In this document: positions 1 through 7,226 of the stretch, in pieces
How the letters are laid out: each line of letters starts with the position of its first letter
Numbering within the stretch: position 1 is the stretch's first letter
DNA from: Phycisphaerales bacterium
GTDB lineage: Bacteria; Planctomycetota; Phycisphaerae; UBA1845; Fen-1342
DNA: 33,942 bases
Assembly: GCA_016795025.1 (NCBI GenBank)
Contig: JAEUIR010000021.1
Location: 1-33,942 of the forward strand
Direction: 5' to 3'
The notes under the pieces: generated by a model
Told to the model about the DNA's origin: nothing
Databases searched by the model: none
The model's input: only the letters and a program-made list of their open reading frames with translations
Program-made: the position numbers and the translations under genes

Positions 1-56
1 CACGATGTACGCCGCCTTCTATTCTTCCCGCCCGGAGGGCGCGCGGTGGTTGCCAG

Positions 57-70
57 GTGACTTAAGTCAC
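57..70. promoter_or_regulatory. 14-bp perfect palindrome, possible operator
   Basis: GTGACTTAAGTCAC is a perfect dyad centred on TTAA, in the gap before the first gene. It lies about 50 bases upstream of the promoter-like element at 118-146. It could be a binding site for a dimeric regulator or a remnant of the 3' region of a gene to the left. There is no T-run next to it, so a terminator is less likely. Confidence 0.3.
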
Positions 71-117
71 TGGTAAACGACCTCTTTGCCCGCGCGGGTT
101 TGTTTTTCGCGGTTTCT

Positions 118-146
118 TTGCTCGCGCGGCGGGGAAATGCTACGAT
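118..146 (+). promoter_or_regulatory. Sigma70-like promoter for zinc-ribbon gene and debranching enzyme
   Basis: TTGCTC at 118-123 is separated by exactly 17 bases from TACGAT at 141-146. The TGC just before the -10 gives an extended -10. Transcription would start near 153, leaving a leader of about 54 bases before the ATG at 207. This is a sequence match only. Confidence 0.42.
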
Positions 147-206
147 TTCCGTTGACACGTCCCGGTCCCGGTTCGCCGCACACGCGGCCAGTCACGGAGA
201 AAGAGC

Positions 207-632
207 ATGTCTGCAACGAACGAAACGGTGATGACCTGTCAGGGTTGCGGCGCGACGATCTACCCCGAGCAACTCGAAAATCACACGGCCGAGCGCTATG
301 CGGGAAAATTGTATTGCCAGTTTTGCCTGAACGAGCGGAAACCGCCGGGCGGCGGCGTGACAGGCGGGGCCGCGCTGGACGCGACCAAACTCGGCGGCAT
401 GCAGAAACAGTCGCAGTATCGCCGCGGGCTGTTGGCCGGCTCGCCGCACGCGACGCGCTGCAAGACGTTTCACTGCAAGCTGGCCGATGGGCCGCTCGTC
501 AGCCTGAACGATCAGATTAACGAGTGGATCGACATGCATGACGAAGTGGAGGTAAAGTTTGCGACGACCGTGGTCGGCGTGGTCGAAGGCAAGCATAACG
601 ACCCGCACCTGATCGTGACGATTTTCTATTGA
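207..632 (+). CDS. Small zinc-ribbon protein of unknown function
   Basis: A 141-residue soluble protein. The N-terminus has two CxxC pairs (CQGC at residues 11-14 and CQFC at 37-40), spaced as in a treble-clef or zinc-ribbon fold that binds one zinc. A short Gly-rich linker follows (about 46-56). The C-terminal domain (about 85-141) is rich in beta-strand-forming residues and ends in a hydrophobic strand, LIVTIFY. I do not recognise the family of this second domain. The ATG is preceded by a purine-rich GGAGAAAGAG ribosome-binding site. The gene ends only 13 bases before the debranching-enzyme ATG, so the two are probably co-transcribed. That does not prove a role in glycogen metabolism. A nucleic-acid or protein-binding role would be a guess. 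Confidence 0.72.
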   Translation: MSATNETVMTCQGCGATIYPEQLENHTAERYAGKLYCQFCLNERKPPGGGVTGGAALDATKLGGMQKQSQYRRGLLAGSPHATRCKTFHCKLADGPLVSLNDQINEWIDMHDEVEVKFATTVVGVVEGKHNDPHLIVTIFY

Positions 633-645
633 TCTGATCCTCCAC

Positions 646-2706
646 ATGCAAGAAGCAACGTTACACATCGCCATTTCCGCAGAGACATGCCGCGATGCGC
701 GGGCGGCGCTGAAGCATGAGTGGCTGGTGACCAACGGCATCGGCGGTTATGCGATGGGCACCGTGGCCGGCGGACTGACGCGGCGCTATCACGGACTGTT
801 GATCGCCGCGCTCAAGCCGCCGCTCGGCCGCACGCTGCTGCTGGCGAAAATCGACGACGTGTTGGAAACAGGCGGCGCTCGGAGGCCGCTGTATACGAAC
901 ATCTGGTCATCAGGCGTGGAGACGCCGAACGCTTGTGACGCGATTGATGGTTTTGAGTTGACCGACGGCGTCGCCACGTGGCAATTCACCATGGGCGGCG
1001 CGCATCTGACCAAGCGCATCTGGATGGAGCAGGGCGCGAACACGACATATGTTCAATACGAGTTGCGGCGGAGCGCGGGACCGGCTGTGCTTTCGCTGCG
1101 GGCGCTCGTCGCAAGTCGCGACCATCATCACACCTCGCCGCATGACGAGCGGTCGTTTTCCGTTACGACATCCGGAAGCACGCTCGCGGCGTGCGCGGCC
1201 GGTGGCGAATCCGGCGTATCAATCGAAGTCACAGGCACTGCGCCCGGCGCAGCGGCGTGGAGCGCGGATCACTCCTGGTATCGCGACTTCGATCTGCCGT
1301 TCGAGGAAAGCGTCGGCTATGACCATCGCGACTCGCACTTGTGCGCCGGTGTGTGTCGCGTGCCGCTGGAACCGGGTCGCCCGGTGACGCTCGTGTGCGC
1401 GGCGCAGCCGGTTGCGGACATTGACGTCGGGGCGCGCAGCGCGGCGCGAGCCGCGCGAAATCACACCGAGTCCGCGCTCGGACGGCGCATCGACCACGCA
1501 GCGAGACGTCTTCGAGAATTCGATCTCGCAAATCCCGCGGTTCCGCGGCCCGTTCCCGCGCGAATCCGGCAGCTTGTCCTTGCCGCCGACCAGTTCATCG
1601 TCGCACGCCGCACCGCGCAACAGCCCGACGGGCACACGATCATCGCCGGTTATCCGTGGTTCACGGATTGGGGCCGCGACACGATGATCTCCCTGCCGGG
1701 CCTGACGCTCAACGCCGGCCGTGCGGAGATCGCTCGGGAAGTGCTGCTGACGTGGGCGCGATATGTTGATCGCGGGATGATTCCGAATCGCTTTCCGGAT
1801 GCGGGCGACGAGCCGGAGTACAACACGGTCGATGCGACGCTGTGGTATTTATGGGCGATCGATCAGTATTTTCAGGCCACCGGCGATGTCGAAACACTGC
1901 GCGCGATCTATCCGACGATGTGCGACATCGTCGATTGGCATCAGCGCGGCACGCGCTACCAGATTCGCGTTTGCGAGGACGGGTTGATTCACGCCGGAGA
2001 GCCGGGCGTGCAATTGACGTGGATGGATGCGAAAGTCGGCGAACGCGTCATTACGCCGCGCATCGGAAAGCCCGTCGAAATCAACGCGCTTTGGCACGAC
2101 GGCCTATGCAACCTGGCGCGACTGAGCGACCGCATCGGCGAATCGAAACGTGCGAACGAATTCCGCGAGCGCGCCGCGCGGGCCAAGAGCGGTTTTTCGC
2201 GTTTTTGGAATGCCGAGCGTAATTGCTGTTTTGATGTCATCGATGGTCCGGACGGCGACGATGCGCGAATTCAGGCGAATCAGATTTTCGCGGTCAGTCT
2301 CGCCAATTCGCCGCTAAGCCCGGAGCAGCAGCGTAGCGTCGTTTCCGCCGTCGAGCGCACACTGCTGACGCCGGTCGGCCTACGCACGCTCGATCCGGCG
2401 GAGCCGCGCTATCATGGCCGGTACGAGGGGCGAGTGGAATTGCGCGACGAAGCGTATCATCAGGGAACAGCGTGGGCCTGGCTGCTCGGGCCGTTTGCGC
2501 TGGCGCATGCGCGTGTGCATCGCGACCGAGCGGGCGCGGCGGGATTCCTGGAACCGATGCTGGAGCAATTGACGCAACACTGCGTGGGAACGCTCGCCGA
2601 GATTTTTGATGGCGACGCGCCGCATGCGCCGCGCGGCTGCGTCGCGCAGGCCTGGTCCGTCGCGGAGACGCTGCGGGCGTGGTGCGGCGTGATGTCGATG
2701 CGTTAA
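646..2706 (+). CDS. Glycogen debranching enzyme (amylo-alpha-1,6-glucosidase family)
   Basis: A 686-residue cytoplasmic enzyme expected to remove alpha-1,6 branches during glycogen breakdown. The N-terminal beta-sandwich domain begins with the family signature TNGIGGYAMGTVAGG, then RRYHGLL (residues about 28-50). The C-terminal (alpha/alpha)6-barrel shows WFTDWGRDTMISLPG near residue 340 and LTWMDAKVG near residue 460; both line the catalytic cleft in this family. The length matches archaeal/bacterial-type debranching enzymes (GDE_N plus GDE_C, GH133-like) and is much shorter than the bifunctional eukaryotic enzyme. No transferase module is seen. It follows the zinc-ribbon gene with a 13-base gap and no strong ribosome-binding site of its own, consistent with coupled translation. 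No glycogen synthase or branching-enzyme gene lies nearby. Confidence 0.93.
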   Translation: MQEATLHIAISAETCRDARAALKHEWLVTNGIGGYAMGTVAGGLTRRYHGLLIAALKPPLGRTLLLAKIDDVLETGGARRPLYTNIWSSGVETPNACDAIDGFELTDGVATWQFTMGGAHLTKRIWMEQGANTTYVQYELRRSAGPAVLSLRALVASRDHHHTSPHDERSFSVTTSGSTLAACAAGGESGVSIEVTGTAPGAAAWSADHSWYRDFDLPFEESVGYDHRDSHLCAGVCRVPLEPGRPVTLVCAAQPVADIDVGARSAARAARNHTESALGRRIDHAARRLREFDLANPAVPRPVPARIRQLVLAADQFIVARRTAQQPDGHTIIAGYPWFTDWGRDTMISLPGLTLNAGRAEIAREVLLTWARYVDRGMIPNRFPDAGDEPEYNTVDATLWYLWAIDQYFQATGDVETLRAIYPTMCDIVDWHQRGTRYQIRVCEDGLIHAGEPGVQLTWMDAKVGERVITPRIGKPVEINALWHDGLCNLARLSDRIGESKRANEFRERAARAKSGFSRFWNAERNCCFDVIDGPDGDDARIQANQIFAVSLANSPLSPEQQRSVVSAVERTLLTPVGLRTLDPAEPRYHGRYEGRVELRDEAYHQGTAWAWLLGPFALAHARVHRDRAGAAGFLEPMLEQLTQHCVGTLAEIFDGDAPHAPRGCVAQAWSVAETLRAWCGVMSMR

Positions 2707-2730
2707 GAAACGGTGGTTGGCAGACGTCAA

Positions 2731-2757
2731 GCGCCTGGCTTATCGCTCAACAGGCGC
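2731..2757 (+). terminator. Inverted repeat after the debranching enzyme
   Basis: GCGCCTG at 2731-2737 and CAGGCGC at 2751-2757 form a perfect 7-bp stem with a 13-base loop, 25 bases after the stop codon. No T-run follows, so this is only a possible Rho-independent-like stop or an RNA-stabilising hairpin. Confidence 0.3.
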
Positions 2758-2794
2758 GAATGAGATGTCGTGTTGGTGCATGCTCTGAGTGCAT

Positions 2795-2877
2795 TGCCGA
2801 AGGTGGGACTCGAACCCACACTCCCTTGCGAGAACGGGTTTTTGAAACCCGCGCGTCTGCCATTCCGCCACTCCGGC
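2795..2877 (-). tRNA. tRNA-Leu (anticodon CAA)
   Basis: On the minus strand an 83-base class II tRNA folds fully. The acceptor stem is GCCGGAG/CTTCGGC with one G-U pair. The anticodon stem is CGGGT/ACCCG around the loop TTCAAAA, and the anticodon CAA is at 2842-2844. A long variable arm is closed by a GCAA loop. The T arm is GTGGG-TTCGAGT-CCCAC. The discriminator base is A, as in leucine tRNAs. CCA is not encoded after it, so it must be added by the CCA-adding enzyme. It decodes UUG. A TACAAT element at 2944-2949 could be its -10 box. Confidence 0.97.
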
Positions 2878-2943
2878 CGAGTGTGTGCATCGCGGGGCGC
2901 TCCGAATTCGGGCGATCAATCCGTGCGGCCGCATGACGAGAGT

Positions 2944-2949
2944 ATTGTA
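2944..2949 (-). promoter_or_regulatory. Possible -10 element for tRNA-Leu
   Basis: On the minus strand this reads TACAAT, about 67 bases upstream of the mature tRNA 5' end, with no convincing -35. The same hexamer occurs upstream of nadA, the pterin dehydratase gene and the membrane-protein gene at 9223. Confidence 0.3.
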
Positions 2950-2980
2950 CGCAATTCGCGCTGCTTGGCGAGCATGATCG

Positions 2981-3562
2981 TCAAACCGACTGGCGCGTCG
3001 CCCACTTCGGAATTTGAGGCGGCACGAACTCATCCATGCGTTTCAACAGTTGCCGCGCGTCCGCATCCACCAGAACCATTTCGAGATAGTCGCGACGCAT
3101 GAATCCGGACTCGACGACGTGGTTCAGAAACGTGAGCAGCGCGTCGAAATAGCCGGCGACATTCAGGATTCCGAACGGCTTTGCATGCACACCGAGTTGT
3201 GCCCACGTCCACGTTTCAAAAAACTCGTCGAGCGTGCCGACGGCCCCCGGCAGGGCGACGAAGCCATCCGCAAGGTCATACATCAGCGCCTTGCGTTCGT
3301 GCATCGTTTCGACCACTCGGTTTTCGGTGATGCCGCGATGTCCGACCTCGCGCTCCCACAGCGTGCGAGGGATGACGCCGATCACGCGCGCTCCGCGGGC
3401 CATCGCCTCATCCGCCGCCACCCCCATCAATCCTACGCTGCCGCCGCCGTACACCAGCGTGCCGCCGCGCGCGGCGATCAGGCCGCTGATTTCGCGCGCC
3501 GCCGCCGCGTAGGCCTGGTCGTTGCCCGCGTGCGAACCGCAAAAGACGCAGATGCTGTTCAT
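2981..3562 (-). CDS. LOG-family protein (TIGR00730-type nucleotide 5'-monophosphate phosphoribohydrolase)
   Basis: A 193-residue Rossmann-like protein starting MNSICVFCGS, the usual start of the LOG ('lysine decarboxylase-like') family. These enzymes cleave nucleoside or cytokinin 5'-monophosphates to base and ribose 5-phosphate. Visible motifs are YGGGSVGLMG (38-47), MHERKALM (87-94, with the R-K pair) and PGAVGTLDE (105-113), corresponding to the catalytic PGGxGTxxE. The second Gly of that motif is Ala here; the catalytic Glu113 is kept. The open frame continues upstream to 3997, but that extension lacks family similarity and overlaps rnhA, so I use the ATG at 3562. No Shine-Dalgarno is visible. 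A promoter at 3569-3597 would place the transcript start at or next to the ATG. Confidence 0.88.
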   Translation of the reverse strand: MNSICVFCGSHAGNDQAYAAAAREISGLIAARGGTLVYGGGSVGLMGVAADEAMARGARVIGVIPRTLWEREVGHRGITENRVVETMHERKALMYDLADGFVALPGAVGTLDEFFETWTWAQLGVHAKPFGILNVAGYFDALLTFLNHVVESGFMRRDYLEMVLVDADARQLLKRMDEFVPPQIPKWATRQSV

Positions 3563-3568
3563 GCGGCA

Positions 3569-3597
3569 AGAATAGAGCAATTCGCGATGCGTGAAAA
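3569..3597 (-). promoter_or_regulatory. Promoter of the LOG gene, probably giving a leaderless mRNA
   Basis: Minus-strand TTTTCA (3592-3597), 17 bases of spacer and TATTCT (3569-3574). Six bases separate the -10 from the ATG at 3562, so initiation at the usual distance falls on or beside the start codon. No ribosome-binding site is present in that short space, which agrees with leaderless translation. Confidence 0.45.
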
Positions 3598-3598
3598 C

Positions 3599-3629
3599 GG
3601 GAATGCAAAACGCAGAATGCAGAAAGAAG
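3599..3629. repeat. Dispersed AT-rich intergenic repeat, GCAAAAYGCAGAATGC type
   Basis: The stretch contains AATGCAAAACGCAGAATGCA, an A-rich island in a GC-rich neighbourhood. Similar stretches lie in other gaps at 9078-9100, 13207-13240, 14521-14558 (complement) and 20741-20770. It is confined to spacers. Function unknown. Confidence 0.5.
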
Positions 3630-3765
3630 AGGTCGGAATAGGCGTCGGCAAAGTTCGGCGGGGAGGCGACGCTCCGGCTCGTGTTTTTGCCGCCTCGGCC
3701 TGCTGCGTGATTGTGCAGCGTCGGTCCGGGGCGTGAATGCGTCGCGGTGATCGATGTGAAAGGCG

Positions 3766-4617
3766 CTATTTCAACTTGCCGTTCTTGTGTATGGCCGGTG
3801 CGACAGTGAATTGTGCGCCGCAGTTCGGGTTGCCACAGCGGATCGTCATTGCCGGAACGTTCGCGAAATCGCCGGCCGGTGTTCCGCGCATCGCAAGAAT
3901 CGTCGGCAGCAGCGCATTGGCGGCGTAGACGCACAAGCCCGCGGGCAACGCGGCATCCACCGCAAAGCCGTCGCCAGCGCATGCGTTGACGGGACACGCG
4001 CCGTCCGCGGGCCGCCGGCTGACTGATACGGTCACGATCCGCGGATCGGTCGTCGCGGCGACGGATGAATGTTGAGACTCGGTGCTTTCGGATTGTTGAT
4101 CGGCCGCGGCCGCTCGCGGCGCGGGCTCGAGGATTGCGGGTTTTTCGTCTGAGTCAGCGGGTGGGCTCTTCGATTTGGCGCCGCCATTCTCGTCATCGAT
4201 GTCAAAAATGATGACATCGCGCTGATGATCGAGCGCCTGATTCGCCAGCCAGTCGGCGCGGCGATTTTCTTCGCGGCGCACATGCTGTATCTGCCAGCGC
4301 GGAATCCGCAACAAGAGCAGTTGCGCCTGTTCGTAGAGCTTTGCGAGCGTAGGGCTTTTCACGCGATAGTCGCCCGTGATCTGCCTCACAAGCAATTCGC
4401 TGTCGGATCGAATCGCCACATGCGACAGCGACATCGACTCCACGCGCCGCAGCGCCAGAATCAGCGCTTTGTACTCCGCGCCGTTATTGGTGTCGTGACC
4501 GAGGAAGTAGCCGGCCTCATGCAACAATTGCCCGTCATCGCGCGCAATCACCACACCGGCGGCGGCGGGGCCGGGGTTGCCGCGCGATCCGCCATCGACG
4601 TTGATTACGATTCTCAA
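3766..4617 (-). CDS. rnhA: Ribonuclease HI family protein with a Cys-containing C-terminal extension
   Basis: The N-terminal ~130 residues form an RNase HI domain that cuts the RNA strand of RNA-DNA hybrids. VDGGSRGNPGPA holds Asp8, NNGAEYKAL holds Glu48, IRSDSELL holds Asp72 and RRADWLAN holds Asp122. All four metal-binding acidic residues are present. Beyond residue ~135 is an extra ~150 residues: an acidic, Ala/Ser-rich linker, then CPVNAC and CGNPNC pairs that could form a zinc site near the C-terminus. Plain RNase HI proteins are about 150 residues. I prefer the TTG at 4617: AGGGG (4624-4628) sits 6 bases before it, and it gives the usual short N-terminus. An ATG at 4662 would overlap the preceding gene by 28 bases and add 15 basic residues. 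The gene follows the zinc-ribbon gene closely, as in many bacterial genomes. Confidence 0.86.
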   Translation of the reverse strand: MRIVINVDGGSRGNPGPAAAGVVIARDDGQLLHEAGYFLGHDTNNGAEYKALILALRRVESMSLSHVAIRSDSELLVRQITGDYRVKSPTLAKLYEQAQLLLLRIPRWQIQHVRREENRRADWLANQALDHQRDVIIFDIDDENGGAKSKSPPADSDEKPAILEPAPRAAAADQQSESTESQHSSVAATTDPRIVTVSVSRRPADGACPVNACAGDGFAVDAALPAGLCVYAANALLPTILAMRGTPAGDFANVPAMTIRCGNPNCGAQFTVAPAIHKNGKLK

Positions 4618-4634
4618 GAGCGGCCCCTGGGCTC

Positions 4635-5357
4635 TTATTCGACGTAGAGTATTCGTCCGCAATTGCTGCAGGTGTGGATTTCGTCGCGGGTCTTGAGCGC
4701 GTTGTAGCGGTCGGCCGTGACCGACATGTTGCAGCCTTCGCAGGTGAATTCATCGCGTCGCGGGTTGCTGCGAACGATGCGAGCCATCGCCTCACCGTCG
4801 TACCTTTCGGCGACGCGATTGAACATGGTCTGGATTTCGGGCGCGATCGGCGCGGCCGCCTGCTTGCGTCGCGCATCGAGTTCGGCGAGCTTTTGAGCGA
4901 ATGATTGCTGGGCGGCGGCGAACTGGTTTTTCAGTTCGGTGAGCCGCTGCTCCTCTTCGCGGAGCGTCTTTTCGTGAGCGTCGAGCGTCGCCTTGCGCGC
5001 GTCGAGGGCCGTCATCATCTCCAACCCCTTGGATTCGATGCGCGCGACTTCGGCTTTTTCAGTGTTGAGTTGGCTCAGGACTGCCGCGTATTCCTTATTG
5101 TTGCGAATCGACAGGAGTTGCTGGCGAATCTTGTCGATGCCGGCCGACCGCGATTTAAGTGTGAGGTCGAAATCGCCCATTTCGACTTGTGCGCGCTTGT
5201 GCTCGCGCTGTTCCGCTTCGAGGGCTGCGCGAGCGGATGCGGCCTTTGCCGACTGGAGCGTGACGAATTTCTCTTTTCGAGCGAGCTGTCGGCGAATATC
5301 GAAAATCTGTAGCTCGATTTCCTGCAAAGCGCGAATCGCGTCGAGCGTAACGCCCAT
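4635..5357 (-). CDS. C4-type zinc-ribbon coiled-coil protein (DUF164/CdsZ-like)
   Basis: A 240-residue protein. Residues about 5-165 are a long charged alpha-helical coiled coil (heptad-like, rich in E, K, R, A and Q). The last ~45 residues hold CEGC and CSNC pairs that make the C4 zinc ribbon of this family. Homologues are broadly distributed and implicated as nucleic-acid or chaperone-type adaptors; no enzyme activity is expected. Adjacency to an RNase H gene is a recurring arrangement in bacteria and supports the assignment. GGAG lies 9 bases before the ATG, and a good promoter lies at 5408-5436. The gene heads a leftward unit with rnhA. Confidence 0.87.
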   Translation of the reverse strand: MGVTLDAIRALQEIELQIFDIRRQLARKEKFVTLQSAKAASARAALEAEQREHKRAQVEMGDFDLTLKSRSAGIDKIRQQLLSIRNNKEYAAVLSQLNTEKAEVARIESKGLEMMTALDARKATLDAHEKTLREEEQRLTELKNQFAAAQQSFAQKLAELDARRKQAAAPIAPEIQTMFNRVAERYDGEAMARIVRSNPRRDEFTCEGCNMSVTADRYNALKTRDEIHTCSNCGRILYVE

Positions 5358-5407
5358 CCAGCCGTCTCCAACGTGCGACTGCGAACTTCCGTCGTTCCGA
5401 ATCCGGG

Positions 5408-5436
5408 ATTATCGCTGAACTGCGAGCGCATTGCAA
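5408..5436 (-). promoter_or_regulatory. Sigma70-like promoter for the zinc-ribbon/rnhA unit
   Basis: On the minus strand, TTGCAA (5431-5436), a 17-base spacer and GATAAT (5408-5413). Start of transcription is expected near 5400, about 43 bases before the ATG at 5357. The same TTGCAA-17 arrangement is found at 32940-32968. Confidence 0.58.
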
Positions 5437-5482
5437 GTGAAGCCCGAATATTGAAATTGCCGCGTCAGGCCGGGTGGGCGAC

Positions 5483-7207
5483 TTAGCTTACGGCTCCCAT
5501 CGACCAGCGCACGCCGCCAGAAGCCGAAGTGTCCGCCGCGCGCACTAAATCGTTGTGGACACGCCACGCGTCGCTACTGTCCTGAAAATCAGCGCGAAAA
5601 TGCACGCCGCGCGATTCTTCGCGGCGCAGCGCGCCGCATGCCACGCTCCACGCGATGGTCAGCATGTTTTGCGTCTCCCACGCCGGCGGGCCCGGCTGAA
5701 GCGCGTGAAATGCGTATTTCATCCAGAACAACAACTGCTCCAGCGCCGCGCGGAGCGACTCGGCGGTACGCTCGATCCCCACCTGACGATCCATCAGGCT
5801 GCGAATGCTGTTCCGCAGATCGAGCGGATCGCTCACGGACGCCCTCCACGTATCATCGGTCGCGGGCTGAGGCTCGCCGCTTCGCTCAATGGCGGAGCGC
5901 TGCGAGTCTTCAGATTGCGCCGCTTCAGCGGACACTTCCGCGGCGGTAAGCCCCGCCTTTCGCCCAAATACCAGCCCTTCAAGCAACGAATTGCTCGCGA
6001 GTCGATTCGCCCCATGCAGACCGCTCGACGCGACTTCGCCGCACGCCAGCAAACCGGGCAGCGACGTACGCGTCGTCATATCGGCCACGACGCCGCCCAC
6101 AAAATAGTGCGCTGCGGGCCTCACGGGAATCAGGTCGCGTTGCGCGTCGATCCCGAATTCACGGAGGGCGCGCGTAATTCCAGGGAAGCGCTCGGCGAAT
6201 TTCCCGGCTTCAAAGTGCCGCGCGTCGAGGTATACGCAAGGATGTTGCTCGCGTCGCATCTCGCGGATGATCGCCCGGCTCACGGTGTCGCGCGCCGCCA
6301 GCTCCCCGCGCGCGTCGTAATCGAACATGAAACGCCGGCCGGCCTGCGTCACCAGCCGCGCGCCTTCACCACGCACCGCTTCGCTGATCAGCGCACGATC
6401 CGCCCCGGCGATATACAACGCGGTCGGATGAAATTGCACCATCTCCATGTCGCGCAGCACCGCGCCGGCTCGAAAGGCCATCGCCATGCCGTCGCCTGTC
6501 GCGACCGCCGGATTGGTGGTTTCACGAAACACGCAGCCCGCGCCTCCCGTCGCCAGGATCGTCGCTCGCGCTGAGATCATTCCGATGCCCCCATTTTCAA
6601 ACTGACACACGCATCCCGCGATTCGGCCGGCCAGCTCGATCAGATCGATCGCAAACGCCCGCTCGATCAGCCGGATGCGCGGGGACGCGCGCACTCGCTC
6701 TTTGAGCGTCCGCACGATCTCCCAGCCGGTCGCGTCGCCCATCGCATGCGCAATGCGCGCAGCGCTGTGCCCCCCTTCGCGACCGAGCGCCAGTGTGCCC
6801 ATTGCAGTGTCAAAATTCGCACCCCATGACAACAACTCGTCGATCGCAAAAGACGCAGCGCGAACGACGTATTCGACCACAGCGCGATGCGACAAACCGC
6901 AGCCGACGCGCAGCGTATCCGCGGCGTGATCGCTCGGATCGTCGCTCTCGCCGATCGCCGCCGCGATGCCTCCCTGCGCGACGGCCGACGCCGATTGCCG
7001 CAATGTGTCCTTGGCCAAGACAAGTACGTCGTGGCTTTGAGCGGCGGCCAGCGCAGCTCGCAAACCGGCGACACCGCCGCCCAGAACCAGCACGTCAGTG
7101 CGAACCTCCTCCGCCACGGCCGCGCCGCGCGTCAGGTAGCGAATCCCGGCAAGCACATCACTCATTTTGATCTTGGACTTGGCCCACATTGATGCATCGC
7201 GCCGCAT
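5483..7207 (-). CDS. nadB: L-aspartate oxidase
   Basis: A 574-residue cytosolic flavoenzyme that oxidises L-aspartate to iminoaspartate, the first step of de novo NAD synthesis; the product goes to NadA. The FAD-binding Rossmann motif LVLGGGVAGLRAALAA is at about residues 41-56. Other family signatures are GREGGHSAARIAHAMGD (~140), GGAGCVFRETTNP (~220), MVQFHPTAL (~257), the Arg-containing RPAAHYFVGGVVAD (~364) and GLHGANRLASNSLLEGL (~394). The tail (about 465-560) is the helical succinate-dehydrogenase-like C-terminal domain. Three in-frame ATGs (7207, 7189, 7165) are possible starts; none has a strong ribosome-binding site. The one at 7165 gives a more usual N-terminus. The gene follows nadA by about 19 bases and forms an operon with it. 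Confidence 0.95.
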   Translation of the reverse strand: MRRDASMWAKSKIKMSDVLAGIRYLTRGAAVAEEVRTDVLVLGGGVAGLRAALAAAQSHDVLVLAKDTLRQSASAVAQGGIAAAIGESDDPSDHAADTLRVGCGLSHRAVVEYVVRAASFAIDELLSWGANFDTAMGTLALGREGGHSAARIAHAMGDATGWEIVRTLKERVRASPRIRLIERAFAIDLIELAGRIAGCVCQFENGGIGMISARATILATGGAGCVFRETTNPAVATGDGMAMAFRAGAVLRDMEMVQFHPTALYIAGADRALISEAVRGEGARLVTQAGRRFMFDYDARGELAARDTVSRAIIREMRREQHPCVYLDARHFEAGKFAERFPGITRALREFGIDAQRDLIPVRPAAHYFVGGVVADMTTRTSLPGLLACGEVASSGLHGANRLASNSLLEGLVFGRKAGLTAAEVSAEAAQSEDSQRSAIERSGEPQPATDDTWRASVSDPLDLRNSIRSLMDRQVGIERTAESLRAALEQLLFWMKYAFHALQPGPPAWETQNMLTIAWSVACGALRREESRGVHFRADFQDSSDAWRVHNDLVRAADTSASGGVRWSMGAVS

Positions 7208-7226
7208 AGGCGCGTGTTCGTGCGAT

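Noticed and set aside
89-107. CCCGCGCGGG followed by TTTGTTTTT as a Rho-independent terminator
   Set aside because: The palindrome leaves at most a 3-bp stem with a 4-base loop, too weak to call, although it could end a gene left of the window.
86-740. ORFs of 144 aa (+) and 182 aa (-) overlapping the zinc-ribbon gene
   Set aside because: They are Arg/Ala-rich out-of-frame translations of GC-rich DNA, with no motifs and no ribosome-binding site. The frame at 207 has paired CxxC motifs.
3563-3997. N-terminal extension of the LOG open frame to 3997
   Set aside because: It overlaps rnhA, is compositionally unlike a protein and lacks family similarity. The normal LOG N-terminus starts at 3562.
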